Source: Halobacteriales archaeon
GTDB lineage: Archaea; Halobacteriota; Halobacteria; Halobacteriales; SKNY01
DNA length: 38,333 nucleotides
Reading direction: 5' to 3'
Assembly: GCA_007118975.1 (NCBI GenBank)
Contig: SKQO01000159.1
Span: 1 to 38,333 of the forward strand
A model generated the notes under the pieces. That model was given only the letters and a program-made list of their open reading frames with translations. It did not search any database and was not told the DNA's origin. Of the stretch, positions 15,949 to 25,361 are shown one piece after another (position 1 is the stretch's first letter; each line of letters opens with the position of its first letter). Position numbers and translations under genes: made by a program.

Positions 15949-16851
15949 GTGAGCACGGTCGACGAGATCGAACAGACGACCCCGTGGGAACGAGGCGTGG
16001 CCACACTCCTGACCGTCTGGCGAGAACTCAGGTCGAACCCGCTAGCGCTTGCCGGCGCCATCATCGTCGCGGTTCTCGGGGTGGTGGCCATCCTTGGCCC
16101 TGCCCTCATTTCCCAGGATCCGACCGCACAGCAACTGGGATACCGCCTGCAATCGCCATCGCTCGCCCATCCCTTCGGGACGGACCACCTCGGGCGGGAC
16201 GTGTTGACCAGGATCGTATATGGCGCACGTTATTCGCTCGGGATCGCCCTCGCAGTCACCGGCATTCGCGTCTTCCTCGGTACCGTCGTCGGGTTGATCG
16301 CGGGTTACGTGGGTGGGTTCATCGACGAAGCACTGATGCGACTCGTCGATATCCAGCTCGCGTTTCCCGGACTGATCCTGGCGCTGGTCGTCGCCGGCGT
16401 CCTCGGCCCAAGCCTGCGGAACGTCATGATCGCACTGGCGATCGTCGGGTGGACGACCTACGCCCGAGTGGTCCGGAGCGAGGTCCTGTCGGTCCGCGAG
16501 CGCGAGTACGTCGCAGCCGCGCGGCTAGTAGGCATTCCCACCCACCGGTTGTTGACCAGACACCTCCTCCCCAGCGTAGTGAATCCCGTCCTGGTGATTG
16601 CGACGTTGAACCTGGGCACCGTCGTCCTCGCGACGGCGGGGCTCTCGTTCATCGGCCTCGGCGCCCAGCCTCCGACCCCCGAGTGGGGCACGATGCTCGC
16701 GGAGGGTCGGGCCTACCTCCGGCGGGCGTGGTGGATCGTCAACGCTCCCGGCATTGCAATCATGCTCACTGTACTCGGGTTCAACCTCCTCGGGGACGGG
16801 CTCCGGGACGCCCTGGACCCCACACAACAGACGAGAGTCGAGGAGGTCTGA
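15949..16851 (+). CDS. nikC: ABC transporter permease, DppC/NikC type
   Basis: This 300-aa protein starts at GTG 15949, 31 bases after nikB. It has an N-terminal cytoplasmic segment, a DPTAQ...HPFGTDHLGRDVLTRIVYGAR motif near residue 75 that is diagnostic of the DppC/NikC side, and an EAA loop YVAAARLVGIPTHRLLTRHLLPSVVNPV near residue 185. Six transmembrane segments are evident. It forms the heterodimeric channel with the preceding protein. The following ATPase gene begins 2 bases after its stop. Confidence 0.85.
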   Translation: MSTVDEIEQTTPWERGVATLLTVWRELRSNPLALAGAIIVAVLGVVAILGPALISQDPTAQQLGYRLQSPSLAHPFGTDHLGRDVLTRIVYGARYSLGIALAVTGIRVFLGTVVGLIAGYVGGFIDEALMRLVDIQLAFPGLILALVVAGVLGPSLRNVMIALAIVGWTTYARVVRSEVLSVREREYVAAARLVGIPTHRLLTRHLLPSVVNPVLVIATLNLGTVVLATAGLSFIGLGAQPPTPEWGTMLAEGRAYLRRAWWIVNAPGIAIMLTVLGFNLLGDGLRDALDPTQQTRVEEV

Positions 16852-16853
16852 CC

Positions 16854-19073
16854 GTGACCGATCCGCTCCTCCGCGTCGACAACCTGCAGACACACTTCGA
16901 CACGGCCGACGGGGTCGTCCGCGCCGTCAACGGTACGTCGTTTACCGTGTCGGCGGGTGAGATCGTCGGCCTCGTCGGCGAGAGCGGCTCCGGGAAGTCC
17001 GTCACGGCACGCTCCATCATGGGGCTGCAGGCGCCGGGTCAAATCGTCGAGGGATCGATCCACTTCGACGGGGAGGACCTGACCGAGTGTTCTGACCGGA
17101 CCCTCGAGCGGTATCGCGGCACGCGGCTCTCGATGCTGTTCCAGGACCCGATGACCACGCTAAATCCGGTGTTCGATGTCGGCGAGCAGATCGCCGAGTC
17201 CCTCCGGGTGCACAAGCACCCCAAACAGTCGCTGCTGGATTTCTCCCACGTGCCGGGATTTGCCGATCGGTCGAGCTGGCGACGGAACCGCGAACGGGCG
17301 GTCGAACTGATGGAGCAGGTCGGCGTCGCGGATCCAGCCGACCGGGTCGAGGCCTATCCGCACGAACTATCCGGGGGGATGGCCCAGCGGGCGATGCTCG
17401 CGATTGCACTGGCGGGCGACCCCGACCTGCTGATCGCGGACGAACCCACAACCGCACTCGATATGACGACGCAGGCACGCATCCTCGAGCAGCTGCGATC
17501 GCTCGCCCGTGAAACCGAGACGGCCATCTTACTAATTACCCACAACCTTGGCGTGGTCGCTGAGCTCTGTGACCGCGTCGTCGTCATGTACGGCGGTGAG
17601 ATCATGGAACGTGGACCCACCGATCGGCTCCTTCATGCGCCTGAACATCCATACACCATCGGCCTTCGCGAGTGTCTTCTGGACGGAACTGACGCGGAAC
17701 GGCTTGACTCGATCGACGGCCGGGTCCCGGACTGCTTCGAGGGCGGGAGTGGCTGTGCGTTTGCCTCCAGGTGTGATTTCGCGACAGTTCGTTGTTCTGT
17801 CGAAAACCCACCCGTCGTCGACGTGACCCCCGACCACGAGGTCGTCTGTAGCGAACTCGAGGTGGTCAGGACCGAGACCGAAGCAGCCGCCGCTGCGGAG
17901 ACGGCCGGGGCCGACATCGCCGTCGACGGTGGCACCCCGTTACGATCGGAGACCGGTCCCGACGCGTTGGGGCGGAGGGATGCGGTCGGCCAAGACGAGG
18001 CCGCCCGGTCAACAGCCGATGTGGAATTACGATCCGACGAGGGCCATCCCGGGACACCGATCCTCGAGGCCCGCGATGTCACCAAAACGTTCGATCTCAG
18101 CAACTCGCTACTGGATCGGCTGTTCGGGACGGCTCGGACGCTCCGGGCCATTGACGATGTCGATATCGCGGTTCATCCAGGTGAGACGGTTGGTATCGTC
18201 GGCGAGAGCGGCTCCGGGAAGTCAACGCTTGCGAAGGTACTGACCGGATTGCACGAGCCGACTGGTGGCGAGGTTCGATTCGACGGCGAGCCCGCGAATG
18301 GGCTTGCCAGTCGGAGCGCCGAACAGCTCGCGGATATCGGCGTCGTCTTCCAGGCGCCACGATCGAGCATCAATCCCAGATTGACGGTCCGGGAGGCGAT
18401 CGCCGAACCCCTGTACGAACAGGGTTGGAACCGGGAACGACGCGACCGCCGGGTCGAGGAGCTGCTCGACCTGGTTGATCTCCCGACCGCCGTTGCCGAT
18501 CGCCGGCCGGGGCAACTTTCCGGGGGCCAGCTTCAGCGGATCGCGATCGCGCGGGCGATCGCTCTCGAGCCGCGGGTTGTCGTCTTCGATGAACCAGTGA
18601 GCGCGCTCGATGTTTCCGTCCGGGCGACCCTGCTGAACTTGCTCGTCGAGCTGCAGGACCGACTCGGACTCACCTACCTCGTGATCTCGCATGATCTCGA
18701 TGTCGTGCGACACCTCGCCGATCGGATTGCGGTCATGTATCTCGGCGAGATCGTCGAACGTGGCCCGGCGAACACCTTGTTCGAGCGCCCGAGCCATCCC
18801 TACACGCAGGCGCTGCTCGACGCCATCCCCCGGGTCGATGAGAACGACCGATCCGTCACGCTTGCGGGACCCATCCCAAGCAGCGCCGAGCGACCCACGG
18901 GCTGTTCATTCCATCCGAGATGTCGCTATGCGGTCCCCAAGTGCAGCGAATCAGTCCCTGACAGCCGAGTAATCGGCGCCGCGGCGTCGCGATGCCACCT
19001 TGCCGAGGAGGTCGCGGCGACGAACGATGCCTCACGGGAGGACGACCGCACCCAACCAACACGAAATCCATGA
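16854..19073 (+). CDS. Fused double ABC ATPase (NikD-NikE / DppD-DppF fusion)
   Basis: The protein has 739 residues from GTG 16854. Two complete oligopeptide/nickel-type ATPase domains lie in one chain. The first has Walker A GESGSGKS near residue 42, signature LSGGMAQR and Walker B LLIADEP. It ends with the Cys-rich OppD-type C-terminal motif ([14 protein letters not shown]). An acidic Ala-rich linker of about 80 residues follows. The second has Walker A GESGSGKS, signature [15 protein letters not shown] and its own [14 protein letters not shown] motif. The frame stays open upstream into nikC, but GTG 16854 gives the normal N-terminus [11 protein letters not shown]. The ATPase powers the two permeases. 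Its stop overlaps the start of the next gene. Confidence 0.85.
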   Translation: MTDPLLRVDNLQTHFDTADGVVRAVNGTSFTVSAGEIVGLVGESGSGKSVTARSIMGLQAPGQIVEGSIHFDGEDLTECSDRTLERYRGTRLSMLFQDPMTTLNPVFDVGEQIAESLRVHKHPKQSLLDFSHVPGFADRSSWRRNRERAVELMEQVGVADPADRVEAYPHELSGGMAQRAMLAIALAGDPDLLIADEPTTALDMTTQARILEQLRSLARETETAILLITHNLGVVAELCDRVVVMYGGEIMERGPTDRLLHAPEHPYTIGLRECLLDGTDAERLDSIDGRVPDCFEGGSGCAFASRCDFATVRCSVENPPVVDVTPDHEVVCSELEVVRTETEAAAAAETAGADIAVDGGTPLRSETGPDALGRRDAVGQDEAARSTADVELRSDEGHPGTPILEARDVTKTFDLSNSLLDRLFGTARTLRAIDDVDIAVHPGETVGIVGESGSGKSTLAKVLTGLHEPTGGEVRFDGEPANGLASRSAEQLADIGVVFQAPRSSINPRLTVREAIAEPLYEQGWNRERRDRRVEELLDLVDLPTAVADRRPGQLSGGQLQRIAIARAIALEPRVVVFDEPVSALDVSVRATLLNLLVELQDRLGLTYLVISHDLDVVRHLADRIAVMYLGEIVERGPANTLFERPSHPYTQALLDAIPRVDENDRSVTLAGPIPSSAERPTGCSFHPRCRYAVPKCSESVPDSRVIGAAASRCHLAEEVAATNDASREDDRTQPTRNP

Positions 19074-19888
19074 CGTCAACGGATCACGATACGCCAGACG
19101 CATCGGCAGGCAAGCAGAGTGACAACCCAACGGATGCCCCCGTCGAACCGATCGACGTGGCAGTCATCGGTGGCGGCCCGGCCGGGCTCTCCGCCGGGGT
19201 GTTTCTCGCCCGAGCGGGCCTCGAGACCATGATCTTCGAACATGGCAAGTCGACCCTTCAGAAGTGCGCACACTTGGAGAACTACCTTGGTTTCCCCGCC
19301 GGCATCAGACCGAACACCTTCCTGGATATTGCCCGGGACCACGCCGAGACCGCCGGCTGTGGCATCGTTCGCTCCGAGGTCACTGCGGTACGTCAGCCCG
19401 AACCGGATGGTTTCATCCTCGAGTGTGCGGAGGGCTTCCCCGGTGATTCCAGCCGGACGGATGGGGTGGGAACCCTCCGCGTCCAGTTCCTGCTTGTCGT
19501 ATCCTGGTCGGATACTGAGTTCCTCGCGCCACTCGGCGTGGATACCCACGAAGAGGCGGGGCACGATGACATCCAGGTTGTCGATGTCGACCACGACGGC
19601 CGGACCAACATCGAGGGTCTCTACGCGGCGGGTCGGGTAACCGACCAGCACCACCAGGCAATCGTGAATGCTGGGCACGGTGCCCACGTTGCTCTCACGC
19701 TGATCGAGGATATCCAACCGCAGTTCTACAACGACTGGGTCGTCCCCGAGGGCTATTTCGCACGCTACGACCGGGAAACCCCGGTTGGCTGCGAGGAGAT
19801 CAGCCACGAGGAACGCCGGGAAAGGGTTCGGCGTTCACGCGAGACCATGCGGACGTACTTTTCGGACCACGGAGCGAGTGGCGATTGA
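19070..19888 (+). CDS. Small FAD-dependent oxidoreductase at the end of the nik operon
   Basis: The protein has 272 residues. After an acidic N-terminus the FAD-binding motif reads VAVIGGGPAGLSAGVFLARAG (near residues 28-48), and the C-terminal FAD site appears as NIEGLYAAGRV near residue 180. It resembles thioredoxin reductase but lacks the central NADPH-binding domain and the CxxC pair, so it is a single-domain relative of about 270 residues. The start ATG overlaps the stop of the ATPase gene, making it the last member of the operon. A role in reducing or modifying the imported metal complex is possible but only inferred from position. Confidence 0.7.
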   Translation: MTSTDHDTPDASAGKQSDNPTDAPVEPIDVAVIGGGPAGLSAGVFLARAGLETMIFEHGKSTLQKCAHLENYLGFPAGIRPNTFLDIARDHAETAGCGIVRSEVTAVRQPEPDGFILECAEGFPGDSSRTDGVGTLRVQFLLVVSWSDTEFLAPLGVDTHEEAGHDDIQVVDVDHDGRTNIEGLYAAGRVTDQHHQAIVNAGHGAHVALTLIEDIQPQFYNDWVVPEGYFARYDRETPVGCEEISHEERRERVRRSRETMRTYFSDHGASGD

Positions 19889-20064
19889 TCGGAGTACCGG
19901 CAAACCGAGACCCGGGAATTGTGTATCTTCCTGTAGTTTGCGTTCCCCCGTATTGACAGTCGTTTCGAGTAACTGTCTGTCATCTGGAGTCAGAGCCAAG
20001 CGGCGAACTGTCAGCACAATCCGCGCCACAAATTCGACAATCGTGTCCGCCCACCTGAGACTTG

Positions 20065-21771
20065 TCAGAAAAAGCGCAAGAGCGCCCAGCCGAGCCACGC
20101 GATCGCGATCGAGAACCCGATCGCTGCTCCGGCCTGTCGGGCGATCATTGTCAGCGCCCACCGGGCGGAGATCTCACGCGCGACGGTAAACGCCGTCACC
20201 AGACACGGCAACAGGACTCCAGCGAGATAGACGGCCACGAGCACTTCGAGTGGCGACAGTGCGGTGGCCACCTCGCCTTCGGTCAACAGGGCGATCCCGT
20301 CCTTGCGAACGGCCGCCAGCACTACGGTCAGCGCGGCCTCTGCGGGCAGGTTGAAGACGGCCATGACCTGTCCGAGCACGCCACCCAGGGTGTCGATGGC
20401 GCCACTCTCATCGAGCAGCGCAGCGACGAACGTAATGAGGACGAACACGGGCAACGCCTTCACGATGAACTCTCGGAGCGCACTTCAGGCTTCCCGGGCA
20501 ACAGCCCGTGGATCGGGCCAGGTCAGGAAGGTCCCTCGCTCGATGACGGGATGGGACTCCCGGGCCGCAGCCGGGGCGATCACGGCGACAGAGATGAACG
20601 TCGTCACCGCCAGCACCACTATATAGGGCCCGACGAGCCACCACATACCGACGGCGGCGAACACCGCGAGCGTCGCCGGGAACTGGTAGGAACAGGCCGA
20701 GCCAAAGGAGATTGCGGAGATCGTCGTACATCGCGTACAGTCCGAACATGAACGGGTGTTGATCACCGCGGGGACGTTACAGCCAAACCCCATCACCACC
20801 CGCACGAGATCTCGACCGGTGAGCCCGATCCGGCGCATTGTCGGATGTAACGAGATCGTCATGCGCATCACCAGCCCCGTATTCTTGTAGACGCCGATGA
20901 TGACGGCGAAGATCAACATGGTGGGTCCCGCCCAGACGAACAGGAACGGCCCCATCGAGAGCAACCCGTACTGATTCGCGAGTATCGTCGCGAGCGGGTC
21001 GGGTAATGTCGCTGCCCAGGTGGCCAGCGGTTCGAACGCCGCCCCAACAAGGGGGTCGAGTTCACCCGCGAGGGTGTTCGCAAACCAGACCGCTACCGCC
21101 GCCGGGAACAGCAGGAGTGCGATGCTGGCCACCGTGCCGAGGTACGGCCGCTCGAAGATCCGCTCAGGTGGTTCGACCTGGCGACCGATTGTGTGGGTCG
21201 CCGCAACGGGGAACACCCCCGGTTGCTCGAGTGCCCGCATGATCCCATCGTAGTCGGTGATTGCCTGGCTACCAGTGCCGGTATCGACGCCACCATCGGC
21301 AATCGGCCGGGAGACGTGCCGGGCGTCGACCGGGACGATCGGAACGCCGATATCCGCGCTCAGTCGTGCGATCTCTCGCCTGGTTTCGTCGGTCTCCTCG
21401 ACTTTGTCCCAGAAGGTGACGACGACGGCGCCCAGCTGATCTTCGACCAGCGCCAAGAGGTCCGCGAGGTCGCTGTCGACGTCCGTCGCCGGGACCACCA
21501 ACAACACGGTCTCCTCGTTGTCGACCGCGTTCAGTGCGGCGCGGGTTGCCTCGGTGTCTGCGTCCAAGACGATGCCCGGAGTGTCGACAAAGGTGTACTC
21601 ATCGGTCACGTACCGTTCGCTGCGGACCGTCGTTCCGCGGAAGTTGCCACTGGTGGGTCGGTCGCCAGTCAAGGCGGCCACCAGTTCGGACTTTCCCACG
21701 CTTTCTTTACCGACGACCACGATCGTTTCCCGCCCGGTCCCCGCGCCGCCATCACGTGTTCGCTCGCCCAT
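20065..21771 (-). pseudogene. FeoB-like GTPase/metal transporter interrupted by an in-frame TGA
   Basis: The first 428 codons (21771-20488) encode a GTPase domain with G1 GKESVGKS (21-28) and G3 DTPG. Membrane segments follow, with the FeoB-type core GFGCNVPAVINTRSC and SACSYQFPATLAVF. Codon 429 is TGA (20487-20485). The same frame then continues for 139 codons (SALREFIVKALPVFVLITFVAALL to LLRFF) to a second TGA, giving the missing last helices of the FeoB gate domain. Trp is expected at codon 429, because the same helix of FeoB often begins with Trp. A single TGG to TGA change would explain it. The gene converges on the nik operon. FeoB imports ferrous iron, and the ion here is unknown. The ATG at 21771 is preferred over a GTG at 21843. 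Confidence 0.7.
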
Positions 21772-21817
21772 GGTCTCTGTTGTGTGTGGAGCGTCGCTGC
21801 GAGTCAGGCTGTGTCGG

Positions 21818-23059
21818 TCAACAGGTACAATCACCCGGTTCACAACACGAGAGGTCCTCGAGAAACATCTCGGAGTCTTTGTAGATAGAGAGTGCGTCGG
21901 TGTCGGCCCCGAGGCGGTTGCCGATCGTTCCCGCGATCACCGGAAACCGGCTGCGGAACTTGTAGATGAAGCAGAATTGCTGCCCTCCATGCTCTACCGC
22001 GGGATCGGACAGAAAGAGCCCCGATGTCCGCGTCGATTCGTCGCGGTCGGTCAACGCTACAGTCCCGTCCTCGCTGTCGAAGTGATCGACAACCGGTCCC
22101 AGATTGCTCTGAAAGCCGGTGGCCAGAACGGGCCGGGTCGGCACGGTGAACGTCTCGCGTCCAGCAAGTTGATATTCCGGCTCGAACGCGTCGGGAAGCG
22201 AGGGATCTTCGATGGCGTCGGCGTGCACGGCGAAGTTGCCGTCGTCATTCCGTTCGACACGTTGCACCTCGGCACCGCCGACGAGCGTCAGACGCTCAGT
22301 CTCGCTGATCTCGTCAAGGCGCTGGAGCGTATAGGGCGAGAGCGTTTCGCTGGGGTCCGGATGATGGAGCGCTCAGGGATACCCACGGTCCAGCACGGTC
22401 ACCGAACAGCCCAGTTCCAGGAGCGACACCGCGGCGTCGATCCCGCTCTCGAACCCACCGACCACGAGAAACTGGTCGGTGCTGCTCTGGGCAGCGTGGT
22501 CTACCCATGAGGCGACCGTGCTGTTGTGGAGACAGCAATCGGCACCCGGAATGAGGTCGGTTCGCGGCGTCGAAAACTGCCCGCCGGCCCAGACGAGAAA
22601 CTCGCTCGTGATCGTTCCCTCGGACGTTTCAAGGAAGAACTGTTCCGATCGCGTCGTCCCACCGTCGGCCGTGACGGCGCTCTCTTGATCAGTGTCGGTC
22701 TCCGCCACGTACTCGACACCACGCACCTCACAGTCACTCTCGACGGGTAACTCGTGATGTTTGACAATCGCTTCGAGGTACCGTGCATACTCTGGGCCGG
22801 ATGGTTGTTGGCGATTCAGGGCGATACCTGGGGACGTCTGCGGGACGATGGCATTCAGATCGGGGAGGCCGAAGGCATTGCTCGGATAGGATGGCGTAAT
22901 AAACCGCATCTCGTCGGGCCACTGCCGGAACGAGGCACCGACGCCCGCTCGATCGATCAGGGTGACGTCGACATCGACGGTATCGAGCGCAACGCCGACA
23001 CCGACACCTGCCGCGCCTGCCCCGACCACGGCAACGTCAGTGTGCTTGTGTTCAATCAT
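21818..23059 (-). pseudogene. NAD(P)/FAD-dependent oxidoreductase interrupted by an in-frame TGA
   Basis: The frame reads from ATG 23059 with a dinucleotide-binding motif VAVVGAGAAGVGVGV near residue 10, FRQWPDEMRF, and a second Rossmann motif FLVVGGFESGIDAA near residue 204. Codon 229 is TGA (22375-22373), between RGYP and ALHHPDPSETLSPYT. The same frame then continues 184 codons to the C-terminus, with PVLATGF, FCFIYKFRSRF and a Cys-rich end (DLSCCEPGDCTC). Homologues I recall have Trp at this site (Pro-Trp-Ala). The protein looks like a YpdA/flavin-monooxygenase-type reductase with a soft-metal or redox Cys tail. The interruption is either a mutation or a sequencing error. It lies 47 bases upstream of the FeoB-like gene and is co-oriented with it. 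Confidence 0.7.
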
Positions 23060-23290
23060 TTTGTATTAATGAGGCTCTATTTGTTAATGAAAATTGGTAT
23101 GTAGGGAGGTAAAGATAACATTTTACGAATGAATCCCAGGCTCGTTCGGTGCGAGTAGCTTCGCCTGCCGACGGTATGCCTGTTGCATGCGCTCGCTCAG
23201 CGGAACCGTCCCAGCCCGAGTCGTCCGGGCGGCGCTGGTGCTGACAGGCTCGACAGTTAGAAAACCCGCGACGTCGGTTAACGCGATTCC

Positions 23291-23443
23291 TCAGTGGTTC
23301 TGGTGGATGTGATCTCGCAGCTCGTCTACTTCATCGAATTGCTCGTTGCATTCCGCACAGGTGGTGTGGTGCAACGCGACGTGCTGTGTCACGCCGGCGG
23401 CCGACTGGAATTCAGCATCGCAGCTGGAACAAGCGTATGCCAT
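23291..23443 (-). CDS. 50-aa two-finger C2H2 zinc-finger protein
   Basis: A short frame from ATG 23443 encodes two C2H2 fingers. The first is CSSC-x12-H-x3/4-H (Cys5, Cys8, His21, His25/26). The second is CAEC-x12-H-x4-H (Cys29, Cys32, His45, His50). Such small zinc-finger proteins are widespread in haloarchaea and may bind nucleic acid or partners. A TATA-like TTTTTATG lies at about 23478-23471 on the minus strand, fitting a leaderless start. The stop is TGA 23293-23291, after which the frame stays open for another 55 codons to 23123. That tail is either chance or a lost C-terminal extension. Confidence 0.65.
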   Translation of the reverse strand: MAYACSSCDAEFQSAAGVTQHVALHHTTCAECNEQFDEVDELRDHIHQNH

Positions 23444-23555
23444 TGCATTATTAACTCAGTCAGTATAGCATAAAAAGAGTTACTAGGAATTCGGCTTGGG
23501 CGGCTATTGAGATTTAATAAGTTTGCCCTGATGAGTCCTAACCCGGGTGCGCCGG

Positions 23556-23783
23556 TCACGGATCGTGTGCGCACGGCGTGCACGGTAAATCATACTTGTG
23601 GAACCCCATATCGCGGGCCATCTCTCGAAATGACTGTCGAGATAACCAGATACCGTACTTGCCGATCAGCTCCTGTTCGGGACCGGTATCGCTGCAGACG
23701 CGTTGCTTCCCGGTGTTCTCACCGATGGTATCGGCATCACCGTTCGGTTCGTTCCCGCCCGTGTCTGACGGAGTTTCGGTCAT
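23556..23783 (-). CDS. 75-aa Cys-containing small protein, unknown function
   Basis: The protein has an acidic, disordered N-terminus (MTETPSDTGG...) followed by a compact part with Cys30 (VCSDTGPEQE), a helix WLSRQSFREMARDMGFHKYDL and a terminal PCTPC (Cys68, Cys71). This may be a one-site zinc ribbon. Its start overlaps the stop of the HEAT-repeat gene (ATGA on the minus strand), so the two are co-translated. A decayed copy lies at 2041-2277. Function is unknown; the metal-rich context and the Cys residues favour zinc binding. Confidence 0.55.
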   Translation of the reverse strand: MTETPSDTGGNEPNGDADTIGENTGKQRVCSDTGPEQELIGKYGIWLSRQSFREMARDMGFHKYDLPCTPCAHDP

Positions 23784-24037
23784 GCCATCGCCGCCGCTTT
23801 CCGTCTCAACACTCGTTCGACCGACCTGTCCTCGGCGATTGCCTCGAGCTCCTCCGTGGCGCGACACCTGCCCAATTCGCCGAGCGCTTGCCCACGGAAC
23901 TCCCCACTGAGGCCGCTCAGACGGACGAGTATGCCCAGCTTGGTCGGCTTTCCCTCTCGAGCGAGTGCATCGATCGCTTCGTGTCGTTGCGTTCGTGAAA
24001 CGTTCGTTTTCACCGCTTGTTGGAATGTTGTTGGCAT
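23780..24037 (-). CDS. HEAT-repeat-like small protein
   Basis: This 85-aa helical protein starts at ATG 24037 (MPTTFQQAVKT). It contains two helix pairs with the HEAT-like rhythm, HEAIDALAREG and RGQALGELGRCRATEELEAIAED-x-VERVLRRKAA. Small HEAT proteins act as protein-protein adaptors. It is translationally coupled to the downstream 75-aa Cys protein. An upstream extension of the frame to 24187 is basic and unlikely. The 219 bases between this gene and the CobW remnant show nothing recognisable. Confidence 0.55.
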   Translation of the reverse strand: MPTTFQQAVKTNVSRTQRHEAIDALAREGKPTKLGILVRLSGLSGEFRGQALGELGRCRATEELEAIAEDRSVERVLRRKAAAMA

Positions 24038-24256
24038 CTTTGACTCCGTTATCGTGCCTCTGCGAGCGTGCAATACGAGCCTTCGCGGGCCGAGATCCAC
24101 GTTGTCACGAGCCAATCTTCTCTCGCGATCGAATAGATCGTACAGAGATTCGACTCCGCATCCGTGGATTCGACTACCGCATGGCATTCCAGCGCTGGAT
24201 GCTCGATGGCCGGTGGTATTCCGGAATCAGTCGCGTGTCCTTCGAGCGCTGGTGGA

Positions 24257-24778
24257 TCAATCTGCGAGCTCGATCTCTGCCTGGCCATCGTGTTCCTCCG
24301 GTGTATCGTCCTTGATCGCCTCCGGTTCCTCGAACGTCGGAAACCGATCCGCGAACTCCGTCCACTTGGCATCCATCTCCGCGTCGGTGAGCAGACAGCG
24401 TTCGAGCTGGCCACTGATCCGTTTGTGATCCATCTCGATCCCGATGACTACCAGTTGACTCCCGCGGTCTCCCCACTCGTCGTTCCAGGTATTCCCGAGT
24501 TCGGGGTACGCTTCGAGCTGCGCCTCGCGTTCCTCGGGCGGGAGTGCCGCCACCCACTCCCCGGCTGGGGCGATTCGAATCGACTGACCAGCGACGTTTA
24601 ATTCGAGCGCCAGTTCGTCCCGTTCAGCGAGCCAGAAATGCCCCTTGGATCGGCCAACGGCGTCCGGAAATGCATCCAGGAAGTCGGCAAATCGCTCCGG
24701 ATGAAAGGGGCGCCCTGCTTCGCAGACGAACGAGATCACCCCGTGCGAACTCGAGCCTCTAACCGGGCCCGCAATCAC
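24257..24778 (-). pseudogene. CobW/COG0523 remnant: C-terminal domain only
   Basis: From about base 24745 the frame reads HGVISFVCEAGRPFHPERFADFL through QSIRIAPAGEW, NTWNDEWGDRGSQLVVIGIEMD to ERCLLTDAEMDAKW. This parallels the C-terminal halves of both CobW proteins at 9.2-11.7 kb. The GTPase domain with Walker A and CxCC is missing; the bases between 24746 and 24919 carry no trace of it. The gene is therefore a headless fragment, although an internal ATG or GTG could still express the isolated domain. It shows that a third CobW gene once stood here, next to the 44-aa CHC protein and another NikR-like regulator. Confidence 0.7.
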
Positions 24779-24919
24779 CTTCGGGGGCTGTCAGTGGCGA
24801 TCAACGACGCCGGGGGATGGTTCACGATATCGCCTGAGTCGGTCCCTCAACAACCATGTCCAGGATTGTGGGACGGGAGAGTTGTATTCGGCGCCTGCCG
24901 CGTGCAACGCAATCGAACC

Positions 24920-25054
24920 TTACGCGGCGACGCCAAGTTGCTTGAGTTCCTCGGGCGAGTACTCAGCGCGGAGCTCCTCCGTCGAGTGTTCGGCAAGCAC
25001 TTCTTCTCGTTCTTCCTCGCTCAGTTCTTCGATCGACTCGAAGCAGTGACACAT
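24920..25054 (-). CDS. 44-aa acidic CHC protein (MCHCF...)
   Basis: A short frame from ATG 25054 begins Met-Cys-His-Cys-Phe and continues as an amphipathic Glu-rich helix (ESIEELSEEEREEV, then STEELRAEYSPEELKQLGVAA), ending in TAA. The Cys-His-Cys at the N-terminus could bind a metal ion. The strongly acidic, codon-periodic sequence and its own promoter-like GGTTTTTGTCC about 30 bases upstream argue that it is real. It sits upstream of the CobW remnant on the same strand, so it may have been co-expressed with it. The function is unknown; a small metal carrier or adaptor is only a guess. Confidence 0.6.
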   Translation of the reverse strand: MCHCFESIEELSEEEREEVLAEHSTEELRAEYSPEELKQLGVAA

Positions 25055-25361
25055 AGCAGTTACCTCGTTGGCTCTCGGTGGACAAAAACCCTGTTAGCAC
25101 CCTTCACGTGATTGTGTAACACTGGTAGCGGAATATCAAAAGTTCACAATGATCAATAGAGTCTTGTTAATAATGTGGCCGAGATCGACTTCCCTTCTCA
25201 CGCCACCCGGGCGTTGGCCTCGGAATTCATGGATCGTGTCAATGATTGAGCCGGTGTCGGCAGCACCCTCAATCGCTGATCACGTCGGAGACGGTGAGTG
25301 GGCTGCTCCGGTGAGCAGCCCTCTGACCACAACAGTCTTTGCACACAGTCATAAAGGAACG

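Noticed and set aside
15939-16853. N-terminal 305-codon extension of the double ATPase
   Set aside because: It overlaps nikC in another frame and is Arg/Pro-rich; GTG 16854 gives the normal ATPase N-terminus two bases after nikC.
20062-20751. 229-codon plus-strand frame opposite the FeoB-like gene
   Set aside because: Antisense shadow of a clear membrane-protein gene; the product is Arg/Gly/His-rich.
20485-22375. Selenocysteine or reassigned TGA as the explanation for the in-frame stops
   Set aside because: The same genes and their neighbours end at TGA, TGG is used for Trp throughout, Trp is the expected residue at these sites, and haloarchaea are not known to make selenoproteins.
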